The notes under the pieces are model-generated. The model saw nothing but the letters and a program-made list of their open reading frames with translations. It did not search any database and was not told the origin of the DNA. This document shows positions 44,290 to 57,047 of a stretch of 64,000 nucleotides of DNA, piece by piece (the stretch's first letter is position 1; each line of letters begins with the position of its first letter). The stretch covers positions 14,505,941 to 14,569,940 of the forward strand of contig JAJHZJ010000413.1 in NCBI GenBank assembly GCA_023548195.1, read 5' to 3'. This stretch comes from Bettongia penicillata ogilbyi (Eukaryota > Chordata > Mammalia > Diprotodontia > Potoroidae). Made by a program: the position numbers and the translations under genes.

Positions 44290-44334
44290 CAGGACTTAAC
44301 TTTTTTTTAAATTTTTTTTTCAGGACTTAACTTT
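44290..44334 (-). mobile_element. Tail-only insertion flanked by 14-bp direct repeats
   Basis: 'caggacttaacttt' at 44290-44303 recurs exactly at 44321-44334 around a 17-bp T-rich core. This is the pattern of a target-primed insertion reduced to little more than its poly(A) tail. Confidence 0.6.
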
Positions 44335-44754
44335 CAAAGGAAACCTTTCAGAGTCTTTGCAAGGAAAACATTCTGCAAAGATTCTGTGGGCTGAGATAGT
44401 TTATTACTTTTTACAAAGTGTACACAACAATCGAAACCAGAAAGGTGTGAGCTGGAATTCACAAAGTCAGGGGAAGATCATGGGACTATTTTTACTACCA
44501 AAGACTACTTATTATCTCCCCATAGCACCTAGACTGGCTCCAAAGCCAACTCTCTACCCTCTACATCACTTTCCTTTCAGGCACTGAATTAATGCATCAA
44601 ATAATGGTACAAGAATAAGGCAAGATAACCTTAAAGGCAAATGAGATAAACCATGTGAAGTGCATTGAAAACTTTAAAACCCCATGTAAATATTAGCTTT
44701 TATTTGGTCTTCTATGGCCTCCAAAATATTTGAAAGCTCAACCTCTAACTTCTC

Positions 44755-45000
44755 CAGATTTATGGCTTTTGACAGGCCATTAAACAACTGGGAATCTGCT
44801 TCGCCCACTATAAAATGAGGGCACTGGACTAGAGATCTCTAGGGTCCCTTCCAATGTGAAAACCCTGTGATTCTAAATGACTTCTCTCTTGCCTTTTTCT
44901 CACCTATATTCCTTGGGAAGGAGGACCTGCCTCACTTTTTCGATTTGTATCTCCAGGGCTTAGCACATAATAACTCATTCATTCATTTACTCATTCATCT
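44755..45000 (+). repeat. MIR end and L2 3' end
   Basis: Positions 44755-44880 carry 'ctctagggtcccttccaatg'. Positions 44900-44995 carry 'gtatctccagggcttagcac' and 'cattcattcattt'. Confidence 0.65.
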
Positions 45001-46249
45001 GTAAAAATGCAGGAATGAAATAAAGAAGAGATGAGTAGAACTGAACTAAATGATCTTCAACCTCCAGCTCCACCATTTTATTATAATTTTCATTAAGACT
45101 TTGGGACATTTGACCAGATTCTAAACTCTGGAATGTAGAATGTATTTATTTGCTTAAGATCAGAGAAATGGTTAGTGAGAAGAGAGGGAGAAAAGCTGCT
45201 TTCTTTTGAGAGAGAGAATATTAAAATAGTGGGAACATTTTCAGGAAACCATTGGATGCTGTAGCCTTAAGTGGGGTAAATTTCTAACACAGTAATACTA
45301 CCTAAAATAATTAATCTGTGTACACAGCCAGCTGAGAGCCAATGAGCTGGAGGAGCTGAAGGAGGAGGAAGATAAAGAGGAGGAGAAGGAGAAAGATAGG
45401 AAAAAAGAGGAAGGAAACACCATAAACCAGAATCTCAGAAGTCATGGCAAAAATATAGCACTGTTATTGCAATCAGATTTAGTTACCCGATGACTGCTTT
45501 CTGTTTAAATTGATTATCTCACTGTTTCCCTCTCTATTCTTCTGTTTTACTCATTAAGGTTTTCATTCTTTATAACTATCCTCCTACAAAAAATGGAAGA
45601 GGAGGTCTGTGGGATGTTATCTGGTATAATAATCTTAGATGAAAATGACTTGTAAGCCAAGTAGAGACAGCATGTTATTAAAATGCTTAAGAGGAAAATG
45701 TCTTTTCAAGATTGACTACAGAGAAAGAGGGAGATGATCTGGAATGGAGAGCACGTTCTCTACTCATAGGAACTCAGCTGTATTCATGAATCAGATTTTT
45801 ACGCAAGGAATACTACTTTAGAGTCAATCACAGGAGGAATTCTGGGGTGAAAAAGTAGGTTTTCAGCTCTATTTGAGGTTTCATACTGGCCATGATTCAG
45901 AAGCCCTAAATACACAAAATGATTTTTCCTTTTAATGGTGACTATACTCACACAAAAACCTCGGTTAATTATGAGGTTTGTATGGAAGGTATGACAGACC
46001 ATATATCAAATTTTTGTTTACCTTGGGAGATTGTGTCTTCATTAAGGTTATCTCAGAAGTTAACATTTGTATCAGTCCAATGATACAAGATGCCCTTCAC
46101 AAAATGCAGAATTGGATGTAATCTGTGCCCAAGAATAGCTGTGTTCTGCTGAAGGGAGATCTTTTGAATTTAATTTAAAAATCTGATATTTATTTAATGT
46201 CTCATAGGCGAGACCAAGGTAGAAAGTCAAAGACCAAATCTTTATGTAC
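45001..46249. other. Apparently unique sequence
   Basis: No gene or clear repeat. A GA-rich patch (gaggag-type) lies at 45355-45415. Confidence 0.4.
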
Positions 46250-46605
46250 AACAGAAAGAATACTAGCTCTGGAATCATAGACCTGTGTTCAAATGCTGCT
46301 TTTGATATAGGCTACATATGTTATCCTTTTTTTTTTTCTTTTCTGTGAGGCAATCAGGGTTGAGTGACTTGCCCAGAATCACTTAGTAGTAAGTGCTAAA
46401 TGTCTGAGGCTGGATTTAAACTCAGGTCCTCCTAACTCCAGGGCCAGTGCTTTATCCACTGCATCACCTAGTTACTCCTAACTATGTAATCTTGGCCATC
46501 TCATATAACCTCCTTGGGCCTCTATTTCCTCATCTGTAAAAAAGGAAAGAATTGGGCTAGATGGCTTTTGAGGTGTCTTCCATATATCAATCCATGATTC
46601 TATGG
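46250..46605 (+). repeat. Marsupial MIR split by a SINE
   Basis: The left part ends near 46325 and the right part starts near 46480 ('aactatgtaatcttggccat', 'cctcatctgtaaaaaaggaa'). Confidence 0.7.
46344..46477 (-). mobile_element. CORE-SINE head and core inside MIR
   Basis: 'gacttgcccagaatcactta' and 'ccagtgctttatccactgca' show an antisense SINE, shorter than the full Mar1 type. Confidence 0.75.
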
Positions 46606-46662
46606 TTTTCCATTCCTGCTTGGAGAGAGAAAACAAGTATACATACAGAATGAATATGTTGG

Positions 46663-46908
46663 TACCATTTAATCATTTCAGGTTGTATCTGACTCTTTGT
46701 GATTTCATTTCAGGTTTTCTTAGCAAAGATACTGGAAAAATTTCCATTTTCTTCTCTGGCTCACTTTATAGTTGAAGAAACTGAGGCAAATAGGGTTAAA
46801 TGAATTATCCAGGGTCACACAGCTAGTAAGAGTCATAGGCTAGATTTGAGCTCAGGAACAAGTCTTCCTGACTCAAGATCCAGCACTATATCTACTGCAG
46901 CACTCATA
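46663..46908 (-). mobile_element. Mar1-type CORE-SINE
   Basis: 'aggttgtatctgactctttg' (tail), 'gaagaaactgaggcaaatag' (CORE) and 'cagcactatatctactgcag' (head). Confidence 0.85.
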
Positions 46909-46947
46909 AACAAAGTAGTATGACATAACTTTAAGAGGGAGCCATTA

Positions 46948-47090
46948 TTGGTTAGCTAAATGGTACAGTGGAAAGCACACTGGCCCTGGAGTCAGGAAGA
47001 CCTGAGTTCAAATCTGGGCTGTGACTCTTACTAGCTGTGTGACCCTGGGCAGGTTGCTTAACCCCCAACTACCTCAAAAGAAAAAGAAAG
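46948..47090 (+). mobile_element. CORE-SINE, short form
   Basis: 'ggtacagtggaaagcacact' and 'tgtgtgaccctgggcaggtt' end in an A-rich tail at 47075-47088. The Mar1 3' tail is absent. Confidence 0.8.
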
Positions 47091-47119
47091 GATCAATTAT
47101 TATCAGCTTCATAAGTCAA

Positions 47120-47390
47120 GAAATCCTCGTAGAAGTGACACCCGAACATTACTCTAAAGGAAGCTTTTTTATTTTATGAGGCAGAGTTGACATGAGAGAC
47201 TGTTGGGATAGCCTAGAAAAGAGTTGATGAGGTTTTCAACTAGGGTGGAGACTGTGTGAGTGGGATAAGTATGAGAAATACTATTAAATAGAACTGAGAA
47301 GACTGAACAATGGCTTATGGGGTTGGGGACAGGATAAGGGAAGGGAAAAAATAATCAAATATGATTTCAAGACTGTGAATCTTTTCATAA
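47120..47390 (-). repeat. L2-like fragment, antisense
   Basis: 'ttttatgaggcagagttgac' and the following order resemble the inverted L2 3' coding part. Weak. Confidence 0.4.
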
Positions 47391-48665
47391 ATTCCCTTCT
47401 TAAAAGAAAAAAAAGATATAAATGTTTTTTCCAAGAGCAAAGCATAATTTGTCTATGATTTTAGCTTCTGTCAATGTTGTCCTATTACATTATCCCTTAT
47501 GTGTTTTCAGAGAAAGGTGGAATAACGTGTTTGATTTTTGTTTTTTTAGAGCCACTGAAATAAAAATTTCCCAGTGCCATATGGAAAAGACAGTTACCCT
47601 GGTTTGCAATGAGGAGGTAGACAACTGATTAATACACTAATTGTAGGCATTCTCTTTATTAGTCTGTGCTATAAAAATTCTGTAGGGCCAAAATTTAAAA
47701 TTGCAAATTGAATAACATATATAAATTCCTGGCATTGTGTCAGCTTCATGAACCAAATGTGGGCCATTCTGAAAGTAATGTGAACACACTTTACTCTGTT
47801 TACTCAGGAATATTTTATGGGATGAGAAATGACATCTACAATACTGTCCTTTCCCATTCCTTGGGCTAGTGGGAGGGAGGGTGAGTTGGAGTTCTCATGA
47901 CCATTACAAGTATGACAGCCTTGACTGGAGCCAGACATACGAGGAGCAGATGTGCAAATTTCCACCCAGAGATGCCGCAGAAGCATTTCACTTCTGACCG
48001 GCAATACCCTTAAAATGGGGCTTTCCTGAGTAAAGATGGCCAGCAATGCAAAATGAATGGGAATTTTTCCTTCTACATGTTGAGAGAAAGTAGAGCACAT
48101 GATGGAGTGGATGTAGAGCAAATTCCCTTATTCTTAGATTTGAAAAAAAAAAAAGATTCTTTTCCAACTGAAGTGGGATTTGAACATCTGGAAATATTTT
48201 GGGAAGTAAATTGCTTCTTGACTGAAACAGTCAATGGCAAATCTTTGGCTAAGGGAATATTTCAGATTGACTTAAAAATGAACTCCTGGCAGTCTCTGAA
48301 CCATAATGTTCCACTATGAGCTCAGCATAAAATTGTTATATTTCTGGAATTATTTTGCTTGAAACTATTTAAAAATCGTTGTGCATAGCAGGAAGTCCAG
48401 ATCAAATACATATGACCATCTCTGCAGTTCTTCAGAACTGAGTGATCAATTGTCATTTAAATGTGAAACTATGTGAAATCCTAAGAGGGCACAGGAACAA
48501 TTAATTACACACTGGGTCAGATTCTCATCCTACATGACTCTGGGAAGTATGAGAAAGGGATCTGCTACACTTACTCCAGTAGATTCTGTGGGAATTCATG
48601 GAGTTACATGGGTGTGGTAGCTTACTGACCATGTTCACTCATTTCTGTGGTAAAACCCTGAGAAA
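47391..48665. other. Apparently unique sequence
   Basis: No gene recognised. Small open frames (for example 48053-48319, 47804-48121) lack similarity and overlap on opposite strands. Confidence 0.4.
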
Positions 48666-48669
48666 TTTA

Positions 48670-48805
48670 TGAAATGCTCAATGTAGTAGAAAGTAAATTG
48701 GAAAAACTGTATTTGAATTCCAGATCTAGTATATAACTGGGCAAGACCCTTAACTCTCTGAATCACAGCTTGCTCATCTCTAAAATGAGGATGTGTCTTT
48801 TCACA
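48670..48805 (+). repeat. MIR SINE fragment
   Basis: 'tatataactgggcaagaccc' and 'gcttgctcatctctaaaatg' match the MIR core. Confidence 0.6.
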
Positions 48806-48947
48806 CCCATTGCCTAAATGAGATTCATGATCATTCAAAAGAACTTGACCGAACTCTCCACAAATACAAAAAAAGAGTGGATAAAGAGTGTCTACTTTCC
48901 AGTTTATAATATGGAGTTAGATGAATAGCCTATAGGCCTTGTTCATT

Positions 48948-48977
48948 TGTGTGCGTGTGTGTGTGTGTGTGTGTGTA
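48948..48977. repeat. (TG)n microsatellite
   Basis: About 14 tg units. Confidence 0.9.
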
Positions 48978-49599
48978 TCTTGGATACATTCTGAAAATAG
49001 ACAACGAGATGGAAGCAGGATTGAAGAGGCAATCAGACTGGATTACTTTCAGGAAATGTAAAGTTCTTTTTAATGACCTCAGGCTATTCTCTGAAACAAA
49101 GAGCCATCTTTTTAGTATCAGGTTTATAAATGGTGTTTTATGACTGTAAGTCATGGAATATAGTAGTCACTGAAGAACAGAAGTTGAAGATTGGCAACGG
49201 AGAGATACCTGGTGGGTGGGAGTTATACAAGAGAAAAAGAAGGGGATTAGGGGAGGGGATGTTGGGCTAGTAACATAATGGGAATGAGAGGTAACTCATA
49301 AGTAGTAGCCTCCATATTCCATTAATATTCATACTAAAGAGAATGAGAGGAAGGCTCCCATTATGTTAGGCTGTCTTCCATGGCAAACTCAGAGGAAGAG
49401 ATGGAATAGTGGCACACAGGATGGCCAGCCTTGGATGGGGCTCAGTCTGCATCACTGGAGGAGCTATCAATATCTATAAAATTCAAGATCCAGAGGATTA
49501 TTGGATTGTTATAAGAAAAGCATTTTGTAAAGCACTATGCACATAGGAGTTCTTTTTCTCTGGATAAGCAATTCAGAAATATTAGTTGTTTGGGTTTGG
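48978..49599. other. No recognisable feature
   Basis: Unassigned. Confidence 0.4.
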
Positions 49600-50015
49600 T
49601 TCAGTTCAACACACATTTATTAAGCACTTTCTGCTATATTTGACACTTTGGGGAGGATAGTTCAAAGGTAAATAAGTCATAGTCCCAGAAGGAGGGATAA
49701 GACCTCTTCTAAATAAACAAAATTCAATGCAGTACATGATTAGGGATTTGAGAGGCACAGGCACCAGAAGGTCATACTTACATTCTGCTCAATAAAGCAC
49801 TTTCCTCATAACAAAGCAAAAGAGTAAGAGGTATAAACATTTCACAACAGGAAAGGCACTGGAATCAGAGACAGAAGACCTTGACTCTGCCATTACAGAT
49901 ATGATCTTACAAAAGTGACTCCCCTTTTCTGGGCCTCATCTCCTTCATCCTAGAACTGAAGCAGGCATACTACATGGTCTTTAAAGTCCTTTCTAGATGT
50001 GTATTCTATGATAGC
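49600..50015. repeat. L2 end (-) and MIR (+)
   Basis: Positions 49600-49730 carry 'acacacatttattaagcact'. Positions 49848-50015 carry 'gactccccttttctgggcct' and end near 'tgtgtattctatgatag'. Confidence 0.65.
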
Positions 50016-50939
50016 ATTATTCCAATATGGTAGTTGAAGGAAAGATGCAAGACTTAAGTGACTATATCCTAGCTAGTAAGTGTCCAGCCTCATACTAGAG
50101 CAATGACTTCTAACTAGAAGCCATTTCTACAATACTCCATTTCCATGGATACACAGAAGAAGAAAATATTTCTAGAGTTGAAATCACAGGAGAGATGATA
50201 TTTTATCTGGTTGAAGGATGATTAGGATTTGATCCAGAAAGATGGGGAGCATTGAAAGTAGAATGAATGATAAAAGAAATAAACATGGAAGACAAAACAA
50301 GTTTGAGGATACCAACACAGTATACTGGAAATCAGGAGAGAATTATTAAAAGGAGCAGATGGAAAGCACAGGAATGATTTGCTAACTTGGTGCAGAGTGC
50401 TTCTCCTGGGTTGTTCTGTTTTAGGCACTGTAATGCTGAGAAGGAAACTTATGGTTGGAAGATGATAGAAACTCTGCAGTACAACTTGCAAAATAAATGA
50501 CAAGTCTTCCATGAAAACCCAAATATGGCTTCATTTCTCATCTCTCTTCTGAGAAAAGCATACAGAGTGAGTCATCAAGTTAAGTTGCAGGACCAGATCA
50601 AATGTGCTTGGTAGACATTGGTTATTGTTCAAAAGTAGGGCAGCCTAAGTGAGATGACTATGGTCTTGAAAATGTCTATGCTCCCAGGCTACTGGATGAA
50701 ATTTGAGGGGTAGAATTCCTAAAGGTAGGAAATCTGGGAAAGGTGCTTCTGGTGACTGATAAAATTATAGAAAGGCATTTCTGTGCTTTCTGTGATAAGG
50801 CAAGGCAAAGATGGAGAGCTCAATAGCTAGTCAAATTTCTCAGTTGCCAATGAAAGGGTGGTCTAGTTTAGGGTAGGGTAATGACATATGTAGTGCTGTG
50901 AGTTCCAAAGGAAGCATGGGCTTGGTAGCATAGCTTCAC
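50016..50939. other. No recognisable feature
   Basis: Unassigned. A 96-codon minus-strand frame at 50222-50512 has no similarity I know. Confidence 0.4.
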
Positions 50940-51035
50940 TGAAATGTAAACTTCTTGAAGGCAGGGAATATTTTTGTATTCTATCTCTGTATTCTTGGTA
51001 TCTTACACAGGCAGTGCTTGTTCAATTTCTGGATT
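50940..51035 (+). repeat. L2 3' end
   Basis: 'gtaaacttcttgaaggcagg' then 'cagtgcttgttcaatttct'. Confidence 0.6.
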
Positions 51036-51869
51036 GTAGAAAATCATTGAAATTTGGCCTTTTACTTTATTTAATTCCCCTTCCATTCCCTCTCACCCCC
51101 TCAAGGCATTTTCAACACTCAAGCAAGCATTCTGACAACCTTTTCTCAGGTGTTGTTCTCCATTCCTTATTTAACCACTCTGGAGGCAGCTGACTTTACT
51201 GAAAGTCTGGCGATCATCTTGGGAAACCAAGGAAAAATGAGAGAAACAGATGTGGGCACCATATGCAAGTAGCTTCATGCATAAGATGCTTAATGCCACT
51301 TGAGAACAGTACCAAGAATTTGTGTTCTAACCACAAATGAGGTTTAAAATTACAGCTGAGAAATGACTGAGACTGAAATCAGGAAATCTGAATTACACTT
51401 CTCATATCCACTCTTTCTCAGACACTTCATGGAAACACAGTTTATTTCTTACGCTACATGTGTTTCCTCTGACTCCCTTATTGAATCTTGAAGGCTTGAA
51501 GCAGCTATAGAAATGTGGTTATAAACAAAGTTCCCAACTTGTATAAAACTCAGGTACAACTTGAAATGAATGTAATATTTTAGCCTCCAAATTCTTTTTT
51601 AAAGACTCCAGGAAAAAGATGAGGGACATGGGCAATGAATCTTATTGTACTACCTTTTCACATGGGATTTTGTGATGTCATATGTCAGGGAATACTAGAC
51701 AATTACTCCTTTCCTGAGTTCTATTGGCTCAGAGCTCATCAACTTAGTTAGAAACACAATCTGTATCATTTTCCCTTAAAAGCATTTCCTTACTTTTGTA
51801 TATAACAACCACTATAAAGATTCACTGATTTATAAAGTGTTCAAAATGGAAGTTTTCACTTTTTCCCCT
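51036..51869. other. Apparently unique sequence
   Basis: No feature recognised. Confidence 0.4.
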
Positions 51870-52320
51870 ATCATTATAAGGTCATATGAATGTCAGTTAA
51901 TGGAATGAGCAATATTTAGCCTCAAGAAGGAAGAATTAGGTGGCAAGAGCTGATATGATAGCTTTCTTTTAGTATTCAAAGGGCTGTCAGAAGGAGGAAA
52001 AAAATCAAAATTCTTAGGCATGACTCCAGAAAGAAAAATTAGGTGCAAAGGGTAGAAGTAATAGAGAAGTAGAATTTGGTCAATATAAGGAAAATCTCCC
52101 ACTTATCTGAATAACAGATGTTACTCAAAACTAGAATGGACTGCCTTGGGAGTCAGAAGGTTCTTCTTCAATGGAAGTTTTCAAATGGAGGTCACATGAC
52201 TGTTTGTTGGCAATATTGAGGAAGGAATTATTAGTTAGATACATGATAGACTAGTTGGCCTCTGTGGTTCCATAAAACTCTTATACTCTGTGATGCTGTT
52301 CTGTGAGATATGATTCTATT
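51870..52320 (+). repeat. CR1/L3 LINE 3' region
   Basis: 'tcaaagggctgtcagaagga', 'tagaatggactgccttggga' and 'gaggtcacatgactgtttgt' end in 'actctgtgatgctgttctgt', the CR1-type terminus. Homologous to 38445-38745. Confidence 0.7.
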
Positions 52321-53023
52321 CTATTCTGTGAGAAGATACGATTTTTGCATCCAGTCCTCAGGGGGACCCTAGGAAGAGGCAAATGAATTTTGCCAAATAG
52401 GACCACAGTTTGACTAGATCAATATTCATGGCAAAAGAATAGGAAAGATGTCATTATGTATGCCCAAAATGTATATATTTTTAAGTGTTCAACAGATTCA
52501 ACTCCACTGCTAATTCCTAGAAGAACCACTTAATACTTCATTCCATTCTCCCTATACTTTATAATTAGACCAATTTTCTATCAATTAAAAAATTTAAAAA
52601 TCAATTTAAAAAAATTCTACTATTTCCATGGCATTTCAGGTTGGGTTTTCATTTGCTTGTTTTTAAATTTTTTCTGGCACGGAAAAAAACCCCACAAGTT
52701 AAAAAAGAACAACTCTTCACTGCTTCTTTCTGGTTCTTATGTTATTTACTACTTCAAAGAAGTCTTAGAATTGGGCAGAAATAACTCTCTGTATAGAAGC
52801 TATAATGCTTCCTCCACTCCTGTAAGCTGTATTTACTTAGGGGATCACTGCTCCTACTCCTCACCATGGGTGCTACTAATCTTTTGGAATAAAGAAGATA
52901 AACACACCCATCTAGATTTCCTACTGTGACCTCTGGAACCTTTCTTATGGAGAAGAGTGGTCACGTAGCATGAAGCTATGCATTTGCAGCAGTTGTTCCA
53001 CAAATTTCACCTCTGAGATTCTC
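52321..53023. other. No recognisable feature
   Basis: Unassigned. A 90-codon plus-strand frame at 52657-52929 has no similarity I know. Confidence 0.4.
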
Positions 53024-53618
53024 TTTCCTTCCTTCCTTCCTTCCCTCCCTCCTTCCTTCCTTCCTTCCTTCCTTCCTTCGTTCCCTTCTTCCCTCCCTCC
53101 CTCCTTCCTTCCTTCCTTCCTTCCTTCCTTCGTTCCCTTCTTCCTTCCCTCCCTCCTTCCTTCCCTCCCTTCTTCCTTCCCTCCCTCCTTCCTTCCTTCC
53201 TTCCTTCCTTCCTTCCTTCTTTCCTTCCTTCCTTCCCTCCCTCCCTCCCTCCCTCCCTCCTTCCTTCCTTCCTTCCTTCCTTCCTTCCTTCCTTCCTTCC
53301 CTCCCTCCCTCCCTCCCTCCTTCCTTCCTTCCTTCCTTCCTTCCTTCCCTCCCTCCTTCCTTCCTTCCTTTCTTCCTTCCCTCTTTCCTTCCTTCCTTCC
53401 TTCGTTCCCTTCTTCCTTCCCTCCCTCCTTCCTTCCCTCCCTTCTTCCTTCCCTCCCTCCTTCCTTCCTTCCTTCCTTCCTTCCTTCCTTCCTTCCTTCC
53501 TTCCTTCCTTCCTTCCTTCCTTCCTTCCTCCCTCCCTCCCTCCCTTCCTTCCTTCCTTCCTTCCTTCCTTCCTTCCTTCCTTCCTTCCTTCCTTCCTTCC
53601 TTCTTTCCTTCCTTCCTA
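53024..53618. repeat. (TTCC)n / (CTCC)n array, about 595 bp
   Basis: Pure pyrimidine on plus except for three 'cg' variants (53079, 53131, 53403). The variant block at 53131 recurs for at least 58 bp at 53403, an internal period of 272 bp. Frames of 218-225 codons on both strands are artefacts. Confidence 0.97.
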
Positions 53619-54297
53619 TCATATAATCCTATAATTATATTTCTAACTAGTTGACAAGTCTGTTCTAGAGTATCCCATATGACAACTATTTAACAAGAAT
53701 TTGACTTCTTACTCAGCAACATCATTGTCAGTTTATGCCTCATTATGTTCTAGCTATGGGGATAGGATGGGGGGGGAGTGTGGTGAGATTGAGATGGGAA
53801 AAGTGAACTATACAAATAATACATCCTATTGCTATCCTCTACCAAAAAGGTCCCAGAAAAGGAGGTAGGGATGGGTCACGTGACTAGATGGAGTCAGCAT
53901 CTTCCTGGTAATCATGGTGTTATAAATAATGATTCAAAGCTAGCTTTGTTTCTTAAAAGGAAGTTTCCTCAGTTTTCCTGAAATGGAATCAGTGGCTATC
54001 AGATTTGACTAAGAGCTTGAAAAGGAAAAGGTACAGTTTTGACTATAAACCACACAGGAAGCTAAGTAGTAAGCCTACAGAAATGCCAGCAAGAAAAAAA
54101 ATATTTGCTAGGCTCCTACATGTGACCTGAATAAATGCAAACAAGTAGGGGAGAGGAGAGAGATATGCATGTAGGACTTTGGGTCTCTTTTCTAGTGGAC
54201 AGGTCATAAGCTACCTTGATGTTTCTCTGACTTACTCTCTTAAAGACAAACCAAGTAAGGGTATGCTCTGCTACAGGGACACTGGCCTACTTGTTAC
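53619..54297. other. No recognisable feature
   Basis: Unassigned. Confidence 0.4.
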
Positions 54298-55285
54298 ATG
54301 GAGAATTCAATGCTCCATCTCTACATTCTGTGCCTCCTCTGCATTGCTGTCCCATATGCATGGAATGTTCTTCTTCCCTCCCTCCCCTCTTTTAGTTTCT
54401 CTGGCAACCCTCAATTCTTAGATCAAGTGCCGCCTTCTGCAAGAGGCCTTTCTCAGTCCTTCCACCTTCTAATGTCTTATTTTCTAAGATTTTCTCCCAT
54501 TTACTCATAGATCTCCCATTTGCACATATATCTTATATGTATCTAGTTTTTTACATGTTGAATGTAAAATGTCCCTCAGATGAATGTAAGCTCCTTGAGA
54601 CACTCTTTGGGAATGTTTTTAACTTTTTTTGTTTCCTCAGCACTCAGCACAAGTCCAGACACACGATAAACACTTCATAAATGCTTTGTGATTGATTAAA
54701 TTGATGAAAAATTGCAAACTGATGAAAATCCGCACAGAGGGCAAGAGATCAATGACAAACCAACAAGCAAACTGAAAGAGGGTATATAGGTAGAAGGCAA
54801 ATCAGTAGAGAGCAGTGTCAGGAAAGCACAGGAAAGAGAGAAAGTACAGGAGGAAGGGAGAGGTCAAAGGTGTCGTCAATAAGAATGGACTAAGGACTTC
54901 AAAATGAAAAGATCATTGCTACCCTCGGAGAGAACAGTTTTACTCCAATGATACGGTCTCAAGCCAGGTTATAAGGGGATGAGAAGTGAGAGTGAGGTAA
55001 GGAAGGACAGCCAATGAGCACTGTGGGATGTTTCAAGGAGTTTGTTGTGAAAAGGAGGAAATTTAGAGAATGATAGCTTGAAGGGAGGGCAGAATCAAGT
55101 AAAGGATTTTTTTAAACGTGGGAAAAATCTAGGAATGTTGTTGTGGAACTGCAGGGAAGTTACCAGTACTTAAACAGGAATTGAAGGTGGGGGAGAAGGG
55201 AGGTGATCCAAGGGAAAAATCTAGAAAAGGAAATTAAGCACACTATCCCTCACTGTTGGTGGGAATAATGTCCAAAATAGAATTA
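54298..55285. repeat. Sense L2 3' part then antisense L2
   Basis: Positions 54298-54705: 'gtcccatatgcatggaatgt', 'gtaagctccttgagacactc', ending 'tgattgattaa'. Positions 54790-55285: 'agtttgttgtgaaaaggagg' and 'gatagcttgaagggagggca' match the antisense L2 seen at about 13130-13180. Confidence 0.65.
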
Positions 55286-55302
55286 AGCTTTTGTTAAGTC
55301 CT

Positions 55303-55542
55303 TTTTCAGTTGTGTCTGGTGCTCTGTGACTCCATTTGGGGTTTTCTTGGCAGAGATACTACCGTGGTTTGCCATTTCCCTCTCCAGGTTCATTTTACAG
55401 ATGAAGAAATTGAAAGAAACAGGGCTAAGTGACCTGCCCAGGGTCACACAGCTAGTAAGTGTCTGGGAACAGATTTGAACTGATGAAGAGGAGCCTTACT
55501 GACTCCAGGGCAGGTACTCTATCCACTGTATCACCTACTTCC
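55303..55542 (-). mobile_element. Mar1-type CORE-SINE
   Basis: Full antisense order from 'tttttcagttgtgtctggtg' to 'actctatccactgtatcacc'. The flanks 'agaattaagct' and 'agaattatgct' are a probable target duplication. Confidence 0.87.
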
Positions 55543-55590
55543 ACCCCACAACAGAATTATGCTAATTGGAAACTCTATATATTTTTTCAA

Positions 55591-55640
55591 GTTTATATAG
55601 TTATCTATATCTATCTATCTATATATGTATGTATATATTT
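55591..55640. repeat. (TATC)/(TATG)n microsatellite
   Basis: Short imperfect tetranucleotide run. Confidence 0.8.
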
Positions 55641-57045
55641 TAAAAATGATGTTGAGAGCAGATTGTACCAATCCTTAGTCATCTTTTTCTAAAAAAATAA
55701 TATTAATTCCCCCCATTATGTGTGAAACCCCATCTTTTGAAGGATCAAATTGTAATTTGGGCAAGCTGAGATATTACTGTTTTGCTCTTGTCTTGGATGT
55801 GCAGGCAAAGAGAACAGGATCTTGAATCTTCCCCCTTCTTGTACAAAAGGTTCCATCTTTAAACGCTTCCATTTTGGGGTAAATTAAACAGTTATGTTTT
55901 TCCATCCTATGTTTTTGGGTTTACTCCTTCCTCAACTCTTCCACAATGCTAGCCACAGAGCAAAACAAAGTTGCTCTGCCCTATTCTCCCCTGAAACCAG
56001 TGGCCAATGTGTAAGCCTTAGCTTCTCTTCCAAGTGTTGGACTGATTGTTCTCCATTTTTTTTCCTTCCTAGAATGTTGTTTGTATTCAGAGTTTACTTG
56101 GCCAACAGAGGAAAGTTATCAATCAGCTGGTGTCTCCCTGCTGTGGTTTGTAATAACAATAAAGCTTCTCTATCTGATCTGTATCCCAGTTTTGGAAACT
56201 GTGGTCCTTGATCATGACAGTTTATTTAAAGAATGGTAAATAGGAATCCTTAAGAATAAAATAGCTGAAACTTGTACAAGGGATGAACTTCAGGATGCTT
56301 TTCCTACTTCTTTCCTAGAATCATAGAGTACAATGTAAACAGAAAAGATGGCCTAACATGGGAATGGGGAATGTGTGACCTCAAGGCCACATGTGACCTT
56401 CTAGGTCCCCAATAGTGGCTCTTTGATTGACTCCAAACTTCACAGACCAAATCCCCTTAATGAAAGGATTTATTCTGGAAATCTTGAACTCAGTCAAAAG
56501 GTCACACCCAAGACCCTAAAATGACACATGTGATCTCAAGATAGCAAGGTCCCCACCACTGGCCTAGCACCATACAAAGTTCTCATGCCATGACTTATGA
56601 GAATGCCAGCTAGATTTCCAGTCTCCTTATATCAGACAGATCTTCAATTAATGGGTAAGATTGCACTACAGAAGGACTCAAACTTGCTGGGAACCAGATA
56701 TTTTTGCATCTTTCCCTGCTCACAGTGCTCCACTGGTACCAAAGCTCAAGAATCAACACACAGGTCTGCCCTAGCACCATATGGGTCCTCAAAACCGCTA
56801 CTTTGTGTAGCAAGAGGAGACTCAAGCTAGACCTGCTTCCTGGATCCTTGACTTAGGAATTTCATCCTAAATGCACTGCCCATTTAGTTTTTCCTTTTCC
56901 CTCAGTTTTCTAAGTGAGTGACCAAGTTCCTCTGTCATCTCAAGGTTACTGATAACATCTAGGTACTCCCCCTTATTTCTGTTCTGAGTGCTGGTTTTGC
57001 ATTTTCAGAGCTATTGGAGATAGATATCATCGAGTAATGCTATTA
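55641..57045. other. Apparently unique sequence
   Basis: No repeat recognised. Open frames at 55894-56211 (+) and 56597-56830 (+) have no similarity I recognise and no paired splice or promoter signals that I could defend. Confidence 0.35.
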
Positions 57046-57047
57046 AT

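Noticed and set aside
53024..53618. CRISPR-like direct repeats
   Set aside because: The window is eukaryotic, and the array is a simple tetranucleotide without spacers.
52945..53626. Open frames of 218-225 codons on both strands
   Set aside because: They are translations of the TTCC array, rich in KEGR or SFLP repeats, with no independent coding evidence.
55894..56211. Possible host exon of 105 codons
   Set aside because: It has no recognisable domain, no convincing splice sites and ordinary composition; chance open frames of this size are expected in 64 kb.
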